From contig JAUTDP010000005.1 in NCBI GenBank assembly GCA_033439795.1, forward strand, positions 1,951,001-2,015,000: a DNA stretch of 64,000 nucleotides, given 5' to 3'. This DNA is from Sordaria brevicollis. Lineage: Eukaryota > Ascomycota > Sordariomycetes > Sordariales > Sordariaceae. The notes under the pieces were generated by a model. It ran no database searches, was not told the DNA's origin, and saw nothing but the letters and a program-made list of their open reading frames with translations. This document shows positions 48,864 to 60,559 of this stretch, one piece after another. A program made the position numbers and the translations under genes. Position 1 is the first letter of the stretch. The number at the start of each line of letters is the position of its first letter.

Positions 48864-51800
48864 TCAGTGCTTCTCCAGACTCTGCAAGTTGACCAACTCC
48901 GCATACCTCCCATTCCTCTTCATCAACTCCGCATGCGTGCCCTGCTCCACAATTCGTCCCTGATCAAACACATAGATAATGTCCGCCTTCTGAATCGTAC
49001 TGAGACGATGCGCGACAGCAATGGTAGTCCTGCCCTTAGCAGCCTTATCCAGCGCCGCCTGCACCACGTGCTCCGACTCGGAATCCAAAGCGGAAGTCGC
49101 CTCGTCGAGCAACAAGATCTTAGGATCGCGGATCAATGCGCGCGCAATGGCGATACGCTGCTTTTGACCACCGGACAGCAAGGCACCCTTGGACCCGACC
49201 ACCGTGTTCATGCCGTCGGGGAGAGACATGATGAAGTCGTAGATGTTGGCTTCCTGGCAGGCAAACTTGATTTGCTCGTCCGTGACGTCGCCGGGTGCGC
49301 CGAGAACAATGTTCTCGCGGACGGTGCCCTGGTACAGAGTCGGTTCTTGCGAAACGAGGGCGATGAAGCTGCGGTACTCGTTGACGTTGAGGCTGCTGAT
49401 TTCCCGGCCGTCGACAAAGATGCCGCCGCTGAGAGGGTCGTAGAAACGTTCCAGGAGAGCGATGGTTGTGGACTTGCCGCAGCCTGAACTACCAACAAGA
49501 GCGACGTACTGGCCGGGCTGGATGGACAGGTTGAGACCGCGGAGAACGGGTTGCTCGGGGCGAGTGGGATAGCGGAAGTGGACATCGCGGAACTCGATGG
49601 TACCATCGACCTCCTTGACCGAGTCACCCTCGTTGGACCAGGTATCGACAATCGGCTTGCGGTCAAAGAGCTCCTTGAGGTCACGAGCGGCCTCGGTGGC
49701 CTTGCCCATGTCGGGGGCAAAACTGAAGACGGAACCGGCAGACTGGGCACCGAAGATGACGGACGAGAAGACGATGAAGAAAGTAAACATGTCATACTCG
49801 TACTTGGCGATCAAGGTACCGCCGTACCAGAAACCCAAGGCGAAAGCGAGGAACATGAGCGAGTTGGAAGCAGCAAACAGCAAGCTGGACTTGAGAACCG
49901 AGATCAAGCTGGCATGCTGTTGCTTGGCCAGAGACTCCCTGTAGTGCTGGATAACGTCCTGCTCACGAGTCAAGGAGGCGACGGTGCGCATGGCAGTGAT
50001 GGCCTCGGAAGCGTAGCTGGCAGATCCGGCATAAGCGCTCTTCGCGCGGCGCTGGTAGTGAGCAATCATCCAGAAGCGGAAGAAGCCACAGCCGATAAGG
50101 ACGGGAATGGTGGCGATGCAAACAAGAGCAAGCTTCCAGCCCAAGGCCAAGGCGACAGTGCAAGCGGCAACGAGCGTGGTTAAGACCATGATCAGTGTAC
50201 CGAGAGTAACACCAGACAGACCAGCAACATGGGTGGTTTCGGTACTCAAGAACGAGGTGAGCGCACCAGCAGAGTTCTCATCGCGGTCAAAGAACTCGAC
50301 GTCCTGACGAAGGAAGGAGCGGAAGGCCATGTCACGAACTCTGTGGATCAAACGCTCGCTGCACTTGGCAAAGAGCCAGCCCTGAACGGTAAAGGCAAGA
50401 CACTGCACAAGAGCAAGCATCAAGTACATCAAACACCAGAAGGAGGCGTCAGACTTGATTGAGTCTCTGATTTCGTCGTTGACAATGGGGCGGGAGCTGT
50501 AACCGGTTAGTAACTTATTGCAACAACGTTCAAAGGGAGAGACTTACAGAGAGCTGATGAGCTTGGCGAAAAAGACAGCCTGAGTAGGGTTACCGGCACC
50601 GCAGATGGCCGAGAAGAAGATACCAATGAGCATCATGTGCCACTCCTTCTTATTGAAGCTAGCAATGAGCTTGATGAGTGTCCACAGGCCGTACTCCTTG
50701 GGCTCCTCCTTCTTGCGAGCGGCAAGAGCAACGGAACTGACGCTCTGTTGAGACTTGCTGCGATCCAACTTCTGGGCGATGTTGTCCTCGGGATCCTCCA
50801 CATAACCGGCAGGGCCATCCTTTTGACTGTTCCTGGTGGCCTTACGAATAAGAGCCGCCTCCTCTTCCTGGTCGATGGCCGCCTCTTCCTCAGCGGTCAT
50901 CTCGTTGACAGCCGCAATAGCCTGGGCAGTGACGAGCTTGTAGTAAGCACCGCGCTTTTCGAGCAACTGATCGTGGGTGCCTTGTTCAACAATGCGTCCA
51001 GCGGCCATGACGACAATATTGTGGGCATCCCTGATGGTAGACAAACGGTGGGCAATGGTGATTGTTGTACGGCCTTCAGAAGCAACCTCGAGAGCGGCCT
51101 GGACGACGCCTTCACTCTTGGTGTCGAGAGCAGAGGTGGCCTCGTCGAGCAACAGGATCTTAGGGTCGGACACGATAGCACGGGCAATGGCAATACGCTG
51201 CTTCTGGCCACCACTGAGCAAGAAGCCACGCTCACCAACGTTGGTCTCGTAACCCTCGGGAAGACTGGTGATAAAGTCGTGTGCGTTGGCCTTGCGAGCA
51301 GCATCGTAGATACGCTCGCGCTGTTGCTCCTCGGGTTCAGACTCCCACTTGGTGCCGATCAAACCATGGCGAATGTTGTCATAGATGGAACAAGCGAAGA
51401 GGGTCGGTTCCTGGGACACAAGGGCGATTTGCTGGCGCAACCAACGAACATTGAGGGTTGAAATATCGACATCATCGAGGTAGACCGTTCCTTCAATGGG
51501 AGTATAGAACCTCTCGACCAAACCAACAATGGTTGACTTGCCTGACCCTGAAGCACCGACGAGCGCAGTAACCTTGCCAGCAGGAATAACAAGACTGACA
51601 TCCTCCATAACAGTGACTTCGGGACGGGAGGGGTAGATATGCTTGATGTGTTCCAAGCGGATGGTGCCAGTGACGTTCTCGAGCTTGACACCCTCTTCGC
51701 TGGAGGAGTCAATGGGGGACTGGCGATCGATAGTGTTGTAGATCTTGGCAGCAGCTCCGAGAGCGGTAGCGAAAGCCTGCAAGTTGGGCGCAATGTTACC

Positions 51801-52940
51801 GAGGTTGAAAGCTCCAATCATGACACTCATCATAACGATGAGGATCTTGCTAAGCTCGGTATCACCACTGAGAAGGAAGCGGGAACCCTGCCAGAAAGCC
51901 AAGCCATAGTTCAGATACAAAACAGTCATCATGCCGGCGACCATGACACCAAGAGAGCCCTTGAGCCTGAAGCCAAAGTACTCGGCGCGAGTAAGGTGGA
52001 CATCATACTGACGGGCAAGACGGTCCTGAGTGCCGAAAGCAATAGCATTGCGAACACTGCTGATAACCTCATCGGCAACCGAGCCACCTTCGGCATAAGC
52101 AGCAATGTTCTGCTTGGAAAACTTGACGATGAACTGAGAACCACCGCCCATGACAAGGGTCAAGGCAACAACGGTGCTCAGGAGAATCAGGGTAAGCTTC
52201 CAGAAGCTGACGAAACCGATAATGAAGGCGGCGAAGAAGGTTGCAAGTGACTGGAGCGTCAAGCTGACCTTTTCCGAAATGCCTTCCTGGATCAAATTGG
52301 TGTCGGCCGTGATGCGAGTGGTGACCTCACCGGCGCCAAGCTTGTCGAAGAAGCCAATGTTCTGCCTCATGCAGCTCTCCAAGTAGTGCTCACGAATCTT
52401 TCCGCTGATGTGCTCTCCCGAGTAGATGAAACCGACGGTGGCAATGTACATGGTGACGAACTCGCCAATGGCCAGGTAGACAAAGTAAAGAACCAGGCGG
52501 GCCAGCTCACCGGTGAAGTCATCGTAGCTGGTGACTCCGGAGAAGTAGTCCTGGAAAGTACCCTGGAGGTTACCAAAGATGACGGTCATGAGCGGCAGAG
52601 CAGCACCGGCGGCAATGGCGCAGATGGCGGAGACGAGGATGATGAGCAGATCGTTGCGGGTGGCATAGCGGTAGAGGGTAGCGACGCCGACTTTGACATC
52701 GGGCGTGAGGACCTGCTCCTTCAAGATCTTGGCTTCCCTCTCGGGGAGGTTTTTGTACGGGTCATCGTCGAGGGACTTTTTCGGTTGGACAACCTGAGTG
52801 TCGGCTTTCTCGAGAGGAGTGGGATCGGTTTTGCTATTATCGTGATGGGCGATGGTCTCCCCTTCGGTGGAGCCGCCATGACTAGAGACGGGGAGGGCCG
52901 AAGGTTCTCCATCCTTTTCGGAGATACTACCCGCCGCCAT
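48864..52940 (-). CDS. Full-size ABCB (MDR/P-glycoprotein type) ABC exporter, 1341 aa, 2 exons
   Basis: Exon 1 is 50548-52940 and exon 2 is 48864-50496, with a 51-bp intron (donor gtaagt, branch ttactaac, acceptor ttacag) between the two halves; the splice keeps the frame (SSL/SRPIVN). Layout is TMD1-NBD1-TMD2-NBD2 after a roughly 95-residue cytosolic N-terminus; TM1 is at about 98-123. NBD1 has Walker A GASGSGKST (462-470), signature LSGGQ (575-579) and Walker B ILLLDEA (595-601). NBD2 has GSSGCGKST (1133-1141) and LSGGQ (about 1238) followed by ILLLDEA. Both sites look intact, so both should hydrolyse ATP. Homologues of this architecture export hydrophobic drugs or, in the Ste6 subgroup, peptide pheromone; the length and sequence style favour the drug-exporter group. 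Substrate cannot be told from sequence. Confidence 0.95.
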
Positions 52941-54200
52941 GTTGACGGGGTTCTTTTGCGGGGAAGCAATCGCAGTGACCAGGTCAAGAGGATTGTTGGC
53001 TTTGACAAGGAGCTTGATTAGAGTTGATATTGGAGCCTCCCGTCTCTCTTGTTGTGACGATCGACTCGGCTAGGTTTTTTCGTTTGATGGTGATGTACCG
53101 GTACGTACTTTCCGTCGAGGTGAAAAATGTATGGATGTGCGCTCAGCGGTGGTGGGGGTGGGGAACCACGAGGCGCAATGGAAGACAGAGGAAGCCAAGG
53201 TATGATAACCTCGAGGAATTGCTTCGATGTCTGGATAAAGTTTTGAGAGGAGAAAGAAAAGAGTGTGAAGACAAGACGGACGAAACCGAGGAAAGAGAGA
53301 TGGGATGAAGCAGGGTAATTACCACTTCTTTAGTGGTCTTGGCTGTTGGCGACAAAAGGAATTAAATACGCGGTCGGCCAGGCCGAATCAGGAAAGTGCC
53401 CCCATCCTCCACACAGCAATCGGGGACAGTATGTACTCCGAGATACGGTACCTCTACCGTACCCGGCCATCGTCATTCATTTCACACCAGAGGAATCGTG
53501 GGATCGGTTCAGTTTGTTGGAGAAGATAGGCCTGTCAAAGATGCCGACCGACCGATGTATCTCTCGAGGTACTCGCTTGTCTCACCAATCATCCCTCTCA
53601 CTGTACGGGCCGTATCGGCTCCCTTTTTATCCCGTCCACCGTCGAGTGAGACCACTCGAGTCCTGTGTTGTCGGGCTGAACAAACGTAGACTTTCCAATT
53701 GCCTGGCCGTTTACATTTGTGCGTAATCATCTCAGCTTCGGCTCGGTTTCCGTCCGAACACCTTGCACAAGTCGAATCCCTTGGGATGACAGGACCAACG
53801 GGGCGGTATACTTCCGTTCTCTTGTCTGACCTTTTCCATTCATTTCGTGCCTCTACCATCAAAAGTCTCTCTCACCAATCGCATCTTTTCCTCCTTACCC
53901 CTTATCTAGTGGCCTTCTAGAATATGGAAGTTTTTCAACAAACTTGGAAAGGAAAACCTGTGCCGGCGGTGTCTGTTTGGTGCCTGTGATCATTGTGACC
54001 CCACTGAATAGGGCCTGACTATCCCCGGCTTGAGGTTAAATCTACATTTTTCCCCTGGCGCTGGACCCATTGTAGCTAGCTGGTCCCTGGATCCCTTTTG
54101 CCCTATCCCGCCCTCATCTTAAAATTAGCGTTGAGGTTGTTTTTGTTGGTCTAGGGGGGTTTTCGAGTGTTGTATGTCGTTCTGAGAATCTGCACTTTTA
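52941..54200. promoter_or_regulatory. Upstream region of the ABC transporter and boundary to the right repeat block
   Basis: Normal-composition DNA to about 53,950, then AT content rises and CA/TG sites disappear by about 54,250. It includes the palindrome gtaccggtac at about 53095-53104 and ggtacctctaccgtaccc at 53448-53465. Open frames here are short and unrecognised. Confidence 0.5.
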
Positions 54201-54960
54201 TCCAATATTAACTTTTTCATTCGATAATGTACGGCATCTCTATAATTAAGGGCCTATTCCAATTTTCGGGTTGTTAATTTGTTTCCTATATAAAACGACC
54301 CCCTTATTGTTTATATATAGTTGATTATATTGCATAACGCGCTAATGAATAGGGCTTCGAGCTCTCGAAGTATCTTTTTCGTTAGGGTACCCTATAATAC
54401 CCCTATAACCCCCTTGTAAGCGACGTATCGCTTATATAGGACTTTATTGCCTTCCTAAATAAGTATTATATAATGCTAAGTGTTAGTATTTTGGTATATC
54501 GCTCGATATATAATAAAAAGCTATTTAAAATTAGTCGTATACTATTGATTTGGTTATTAATAAGGGTATTAACGCTATTTATAAAATATTGTTATTATTA
54601 TTAATTGCGAACTATTTACTTTATTTTATATTAGAATTATTATTAAAATGAAGAATCCTTTTCGCTATAAATAATATTCGAATACGGCTTTTTTTTATAT
54701 AAATATTAATCGCTATATTATTTATAATATTTTTAACGCGGATTCGTAGTAATTATAATATTATATACGGGTCGGTTTATATAAATTATTTTAAAGGGGA
54801 GGGTATAGTTCGTAATACCCTCTATTCTAATTGAGAATTTAAATTATTCGATATATACCGTATAAGGAGATATTTATTTATATAATTAGTCGATTAATTA
54901 TCCTAATATATTAATATTAGCGGTATAAGAGGGATATTTATCGAATAGAAATTTATAATA
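54201..54960. other. AT-rich RIP-like boundary DNA, nothing recognised
   Basis: CA and TG become rare across this interval. No domain was found on either strand. It probably includes the 5' part of the transposon that continues into the next feature. Confidence 0.5.
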
Positions 54961-55900
54961 TTTTTATATATTTATACGTACGATAAAACTTATTAAAATA
55001 TAGCCTATCGATTTGGTTATAGTATTATAATTATTAATTATATATTTTATAAAGTATTGTATATTATAATTTTATTATATAATTAGGTTATTATTCTTTT
55101 AGATTTCGATATAGTATACGAGGAGGCGTTGTGGGAGCGGGCGTTTGGTCGATTCTTTAGAAATTATTTTAGCGTTATTAACGGGATTTTAATTTATACC
55201 CGGGTATTAATTAACGAAGTTAATATATAGCGGGGTCGTAAGAATTATGTAATATAGAATATATTTATTATAATCGGTTTTAATAAGTTATTTATATATA
55301 TTCTTCTAGGAGTAGAGGGTTCGATATATAATATTAAATTATTAAAGTTAGCCTTCGAATTTAGATTTATAATATTATTTAGGAAATTTTACTTCGTTAA
55401 TATTAGGTTTTATTTAATTCGTAGTATTTTAATATTATACCCCGCGGTATAGTATTATTTATTTAAATAAGAAATAGAGAGAGGTCGATTGAAGAATAAG
55501 AAAGAATTATATAATTTAAAATATTCGAAATATTATACTAAGGTAAAAATTATAATCGGTAAAATAAAGTAGTAATTTAAAATTATAAAGTTGTCGGCTT
55601 TAGAATATTCGATCGAAATTTAACGGGATATCGTATACGCGGTTATAGCGCTTTATAATTAAGTCGAGAGGATTAATCCGTATAGTTTAAAGCTTCCCGC
55701 CGATAATAAAATTATTATAATAATAATTATTAATAATTTTAATAAAGAGGAAATAATTGAGGAGGATAGAATAATTGAATAAAACGACCGTATATTAGGT
55801 TTTAAAGGTATTTTAGTATAACGAATATAGGTAGCGTATATTAATTAGCGTTATATATAAGCAGTTTAAAAACGTATTAATTATATATTTAACCTTACCC
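54960..55900 (+). pseudogene. RIP-degraded PIF/Harbinger-type transposase
   Basis: Conceptual + strand reading gives RNYFSVINGILIYTRV at about 55,157-55,204, matching the family pattern around the first catalytic Asp (C.GA.DGTHI); the Asp now reads Asn, as RIP would cause. It continues with RGRKNYVI.NIFIIIGFN.LF.YIL.GVEGSIYNIKLL (family RKG..S.NV.A.CD....F.YV..GW.GS.HD...L). Further on come FYFVNIRF (family F.L.D.GY), PYPAV-like LYPAV and KELYNLKYSK. Stops interrupt the frame many times. This is a DNA transposon class not seen in the left block. Terminal inverted repeats were not located. Confidence 0.62.
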
Positions 55901-56228
55901 TAGAATATATAAGAAGGAGGTACGTACGATAATTTTTTTATATTATTAATTACCCTACTAAATTTTATTTAAATTTTAATATAATTATACTATTTTATTC
56001 GCTAGGTTATTTTAAATCGATTAATACTAGTTATATTAATTTTAGAATTAAATTAAAAGAATAATTAATATTATAAAACCGATTATATTCGTAGGGTTAA
56101 AGTTTACGTTTTTTATATCGGGCGCCCGAACCCTTATATTTATTTTATAATTATTAGCGGACGGGCGTTCAAGTGCCTAAATTATTAAATTTTTTTTATT
56201 AATTTTATTAGATTTTTTTTTACTATAT

Positions 56229-56333
56229 AAAATTAGCTATTGGAGTTTACTTTATAAGGTAGTAAAATTGGTTATTAAAGCCTACTTTATAGGGTAGTAA
56301 AATTGGTTATTAAAACCTATTTTATAGGGTAGT
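56229..56333. repeat. 35-bp tandem repeat, three copies
   Basis: Units at 56229-56263, 56264-56298 and 56299-56333, each aaaattggttatta-like with ..ctttatagggtagt at the end. Copies 1 and 2 differ at several sites, and copies 2 and 3 by single transitions. Confidence 0.85.
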
Positions 56334-59171
56334 AAATTAATTACCTTATATAAGTAAATTTAGAAATTTTTAAAAAAATAATAAAATTATTATATTTCCT
56401 AATAATAATAATAACGCGTCGAATTATAATAAACGTTCGTTACAATATAATTTTCCTATTATAATATATACGAATATAAGAATAAAATTATTGGAATTAT
56501 ATCGACGAGAATTATTAAATAGTATTAAAATAATAAAATATTTCCTATAATTTTAAAAAAAGTTTATTTAAATTATTAAATCTATTTTCCTCTTCGGATA
56601 ACGATTTCGAATTGTATATAAATTTATCCTCTAATACTATTTCTATAACGAAATCTTTACCCGATAATACATTAATAAAGAAATATACTATAAATTTATC
56701 CTTCTTTAACCCCTTTAAGAATTCCCTTTTATTACTTTAAAATATACGGCGGTACGGCGAATTATTTATTAACGTAAGGAAATAAATTTCGAAATTACGG
56801 TTATAAACTTGCTTAAAAGCCGCCGCCGCTAATATAATAATAAGGATAATAATATTAGAAGGACTAGTAATAATAATAGGAGAAAAGGAAATTATACTAT
56901 ATAATAAGTACTTTTAAGCGTTAAATATAGAGTTAATTAATTTAATTATATTATTAATAGCCGTTAGCCGTTTTTTTACTATTAATTTAATTTAGTAAAT
57001 AGGCGGCGTATTATTATTATTATTATTTATCGATTCGTTAATCGAATTATCCTTCTTCTTAGTAGCCTTACCCTTCCCTTTATCCTTTTTAGGCTTTAGG
57101 TCGTTATTATAATCCTCCTTAATCCTCCGCGATTTTAAATACTATTTTAACCGTTTATTTAATTGAATAATATATTTATTAATCGCTTAATTTTTAGCGA
57201 AAACCGTAGCGTATTCGTTATAATAATTAAAGGGGGTAGTCTTTAATTATTTTATTACGGGTAGTTTATTCTTTAAAAATAAAATTTAAATATTATTATT
57301 AGTATTAAATATATTAGTTTCTTTATTATAAATTATATTAATTTTTTAGAAAAATTCGTACTATAATTTATAATTATTTTTATAAATATTTTATTAGTTG
57401 CGTAATTTTTCGAAGCTTTAATTAGTATTTGGCTATTTTTCGCGGAGGGTATTAATAATTTTATTTAACCCCCTCCTTAATTAACCCGCCCTTTCGCTAT
57501 ATAATTTATTTACTTTAATAAAGTCGGTTAGGGTAATAATAAATACCCGTTTTTATATATCGGTTTAGCGAAATTTAACGGTAATAATATTAATAGAAAT
57601 AATTAACGGCGGTTAAATATTAGGGGGAATAATTAGCGGTTAAATATTAAGAGGGGGTTTCGACTATAATAATTTCGAAATATTAGGAAATTCATTATTA
57701 TTATTATTATTAGCAGCGGTTTGGGTAATAATAATAGTAATAATAGTAGGGGTAAAACTCGCCCCCTTATATTCATTAAAATTAGGAAGGAGTTTAAACC
57801 GAAGGGGGGAGTAAATTATAATAGTAATTATACCGCGGCTAATCCTACCTTAATTTTTATTATAATTAATACCCCGAATTAATTATAAAGGAATATATAT
57901 ATAAAGTCACAGGTACGAGAGGGTGAGAGTAGGTCGTATAAGGTAGGTCTATTCTGGGAGAAAGATTTTAGCCTAGCCAAATATAAATTTCTAGCTAAGA
58001 ACTATCCTCTTTTATACTTATACGTTTCCCTATAAGTCCGGAACGATCGGCGCCCGGACTCCGAAATCCTTTCTTCTATATTATATCCTACTATCTTTAT
58101 TTTATTTACTATTTTATCCGTTATTTTAGGCTATTATACCCTAATTATACGGGTCCCCCTAAACCTTCCTAATAATACCTTTATAACTATCCCCCCCCTT
58201 AAAAGCTATAATCCTTTATAATTTTAATATTAATTATTATAATTTATAAAAAATTTTATTTCCTATTTTAAAAAACCCTATTTTCCGTTCGTATATTACG
58301 TTACGCTTCGGTTTTATTATACCGTTTAATTATCCGTTCCTATTTTACGTATTAGCGTTATTCCCTCCCCTAATTAATTTAGTCCTTAAATTGTACTATT
58401 ACGTAGTAATTATTGCGGTACCCGTAAGGGCGACGCTTCCGCGTTAAATAATTTTATTAAAAGATTTAAAAACCGACCGGCGATATTTATATTAATATAT
58501 CGGACGAAATAACGGTCCCCGCCTATTTTAATTATTTTTATTATATTAATATTTCCGCGCTTATTAGTTGCGGTATTATAATAGTTAATCGGCTCTGTAA
58601 TTAATATTCGCCCTTTAAGGTTATTACCGGGTTTTTGGAAGTTAATTCCGAAACGGTTTAATTTTTGCGTATTACGTACTTTATTTACTATTTTGGTATT
58701 CTTTTCCTTTTATATCTTTTTTCCGAATAAAAAGCGTTTTACTTTAAATAATTAAAGATTTCGAAGGAATTCCGAAGTAGGATAGAAATTCTATCCCGAA
58801 TTAGGATTAGAATTTTATTTAAAATCGGTTTTAAGGTTTAATCCGAATTACCTTTCTTTTTTTTAAAATTAGGCCTTTATAGTCTTTAAAATATAAAAAA
58901 GGATTTATTAATTTTAATCGGTTAATTAGGTTAATAAAAATTTTAATATATATTAATTATTTTTAAAAATTGGAAGTATTTTAAATTATATTATCGACCG
59001 ACGATTATTTATTTTATATAACTAGTAATTTATTATATTTTTTTCGTTTAGAAAGTTTTATTAATATTTATATTTATTAATCGGGTTATAAATTTCTTTA
59101 TAATTTAGGCCGCTATAATTATTTTAGGCCGGGTAACCTTTAATATTATTTACGAATAAATATTAAAGAAG
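56334..59171. other. Unassigned AT-rich RIP-like DNA with a less-mutated patch
   Basis: No recognisable domain on either strand. A minus-strand frame can be followed from about 57,120 to 56,580, with Lys-rich (PKKDKGKGKATKKK) and Asn-rich stretches and later Val/Phe/Lys-rich segments; unknown. About 57,905-58,090 regains CA/TG content (acaggtacgagagggtgagag), which may be LTR DNA of an element I cannot define. Confidence 0.45.
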
Positions 59172-59650
59172 AATTTATTTGAAGCGGAGCTTCAATATGA
59201 GAAGTGTTGAAAAAATACGAGCGTTGAGCGTAGCTTCTTCTATAATACGGTGACCCCCCTGCAATTGCCACGTTAATCCTCCCGAGGTTTCTCGACCTGC
59301 AATTGGCTGGAAAAAAATTCTCGAGTTGGAAATGGCTGAATTAAACCCCCTGTCCCTGCTCGCCAAGCTCGCTTAGCATTTAGCGCCTCGCTTAGGGCTT
59401 GGCATTCCGATAAGGTTATCAATAGGCCGATAAGAAAGAAGTGGGTACCAAAATGATGAGTAAGCCGAGGCGAGTAATTTGGTACTACTCACGTGACCGT
59501 AGCTAGCCTGCCGGCCGAGAAAAACGGCTTTGAAAAAAAGAAAACTGACGGATGGAATTTGGAAGGAAAATTTTCGAAAAATTTCGCCAAGTCCCCAAAC
59601 CTTCTCGCCTACCCGGCACTTTAAAAAAAATCGAAATAAATTTCGCCGCC

Positions 59651-59676
59651 GGGGGGGAAGGGGGGGGGGAGGGGGG
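59651..59676 (+). other. G-run cluster, possible G-quadruplex
   Basis: Runs of 7, 9 and 6 G separated by one or two A residues, just 5' of the (TAA)n tract. The long runs could supply the four G tracts of a G-quadruplex. Confidence 0.5.
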
Positions 59677-59690
59677 TAGTAAATAATAAT

Positions 59691-60014
<324 letters not shown>

Positions 60015-60157
60015 GAAAAAAGGTACTAAATATATAATAAAAAAATAGAGGATGTAAATGTTAAGCTCCGCTTCAAGTAAATTTCTGCCCACCTGTATAA
60101 AATTTGCCGAAGGTAAATTTTGCGGGGGTACGGGGGCGGCAGCCCTCGTTAATTAGC

Positions 60158-60530
60158 TTTAAGTCCTTTTAATTTAATTATTTTATCCTTATTAAACGGA
60201 AAACCTTTAATCTAATAGGAAATATTAGAACGGCTCTTTTTTTAATATATTGGATTTTTTATAATTCTAATAAAGAATTTACCGGTTAATTTAAATTCTT
60301 TTAATTTAATTATTTTATTTTTATTAAATAGAGAATTTTTAATTTAATAGGAAATATTAGAATAGTTTTCCCTTTAATATATTGGATTTTTTATAATCCT
60401 AATAAAAAATTTATTAGCTATTTTAAATCTTTTTAATTTAATTACTTATTTTTATCGGATAAAGAATTTTTAATTTAATAAAAATATTAAAGAGGTTCTT
60501 CTTCCGGTTTTTAATATTCGGATTTTCTAA
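60158..60530. repeat. 132-bp tandem repeat, about 2.8 copies
   Basis: Units start at 60158, 60290 and 60422 with the same tttaa.t(c/t)tttttaatttaatta opening; the spacing is exactly 132 bp, or 44 codons. The minus-strand frame of the first two units reads in parallel (KFFIRIIKNPIY... and ...NKDKIIKLKGLK), so it may once have coded a repeated protein segment at the end of the minus-strand element on the right. The third unit is shorter and out of phase. Confidence 0.75.
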
Positions 60531-60559
60531 ACTCTTTGTAACTTTGGCTCGCGGTTCGG

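Noticed and set aside
49551..50183. Long plus-strand open frames antisense to the ABC transporter
   Set aside because: Shadows of a GC3-biased coding strand; no own motif, and the minus-strand frame is clearly the gene.
59540..59620. Apparent similarity of the cgaaaattttcgaaaaatttcg stretch to the LTR of the nested element
   Set aside because: Only a short AT-rich motif is shared; the alignment does not extend on either side.
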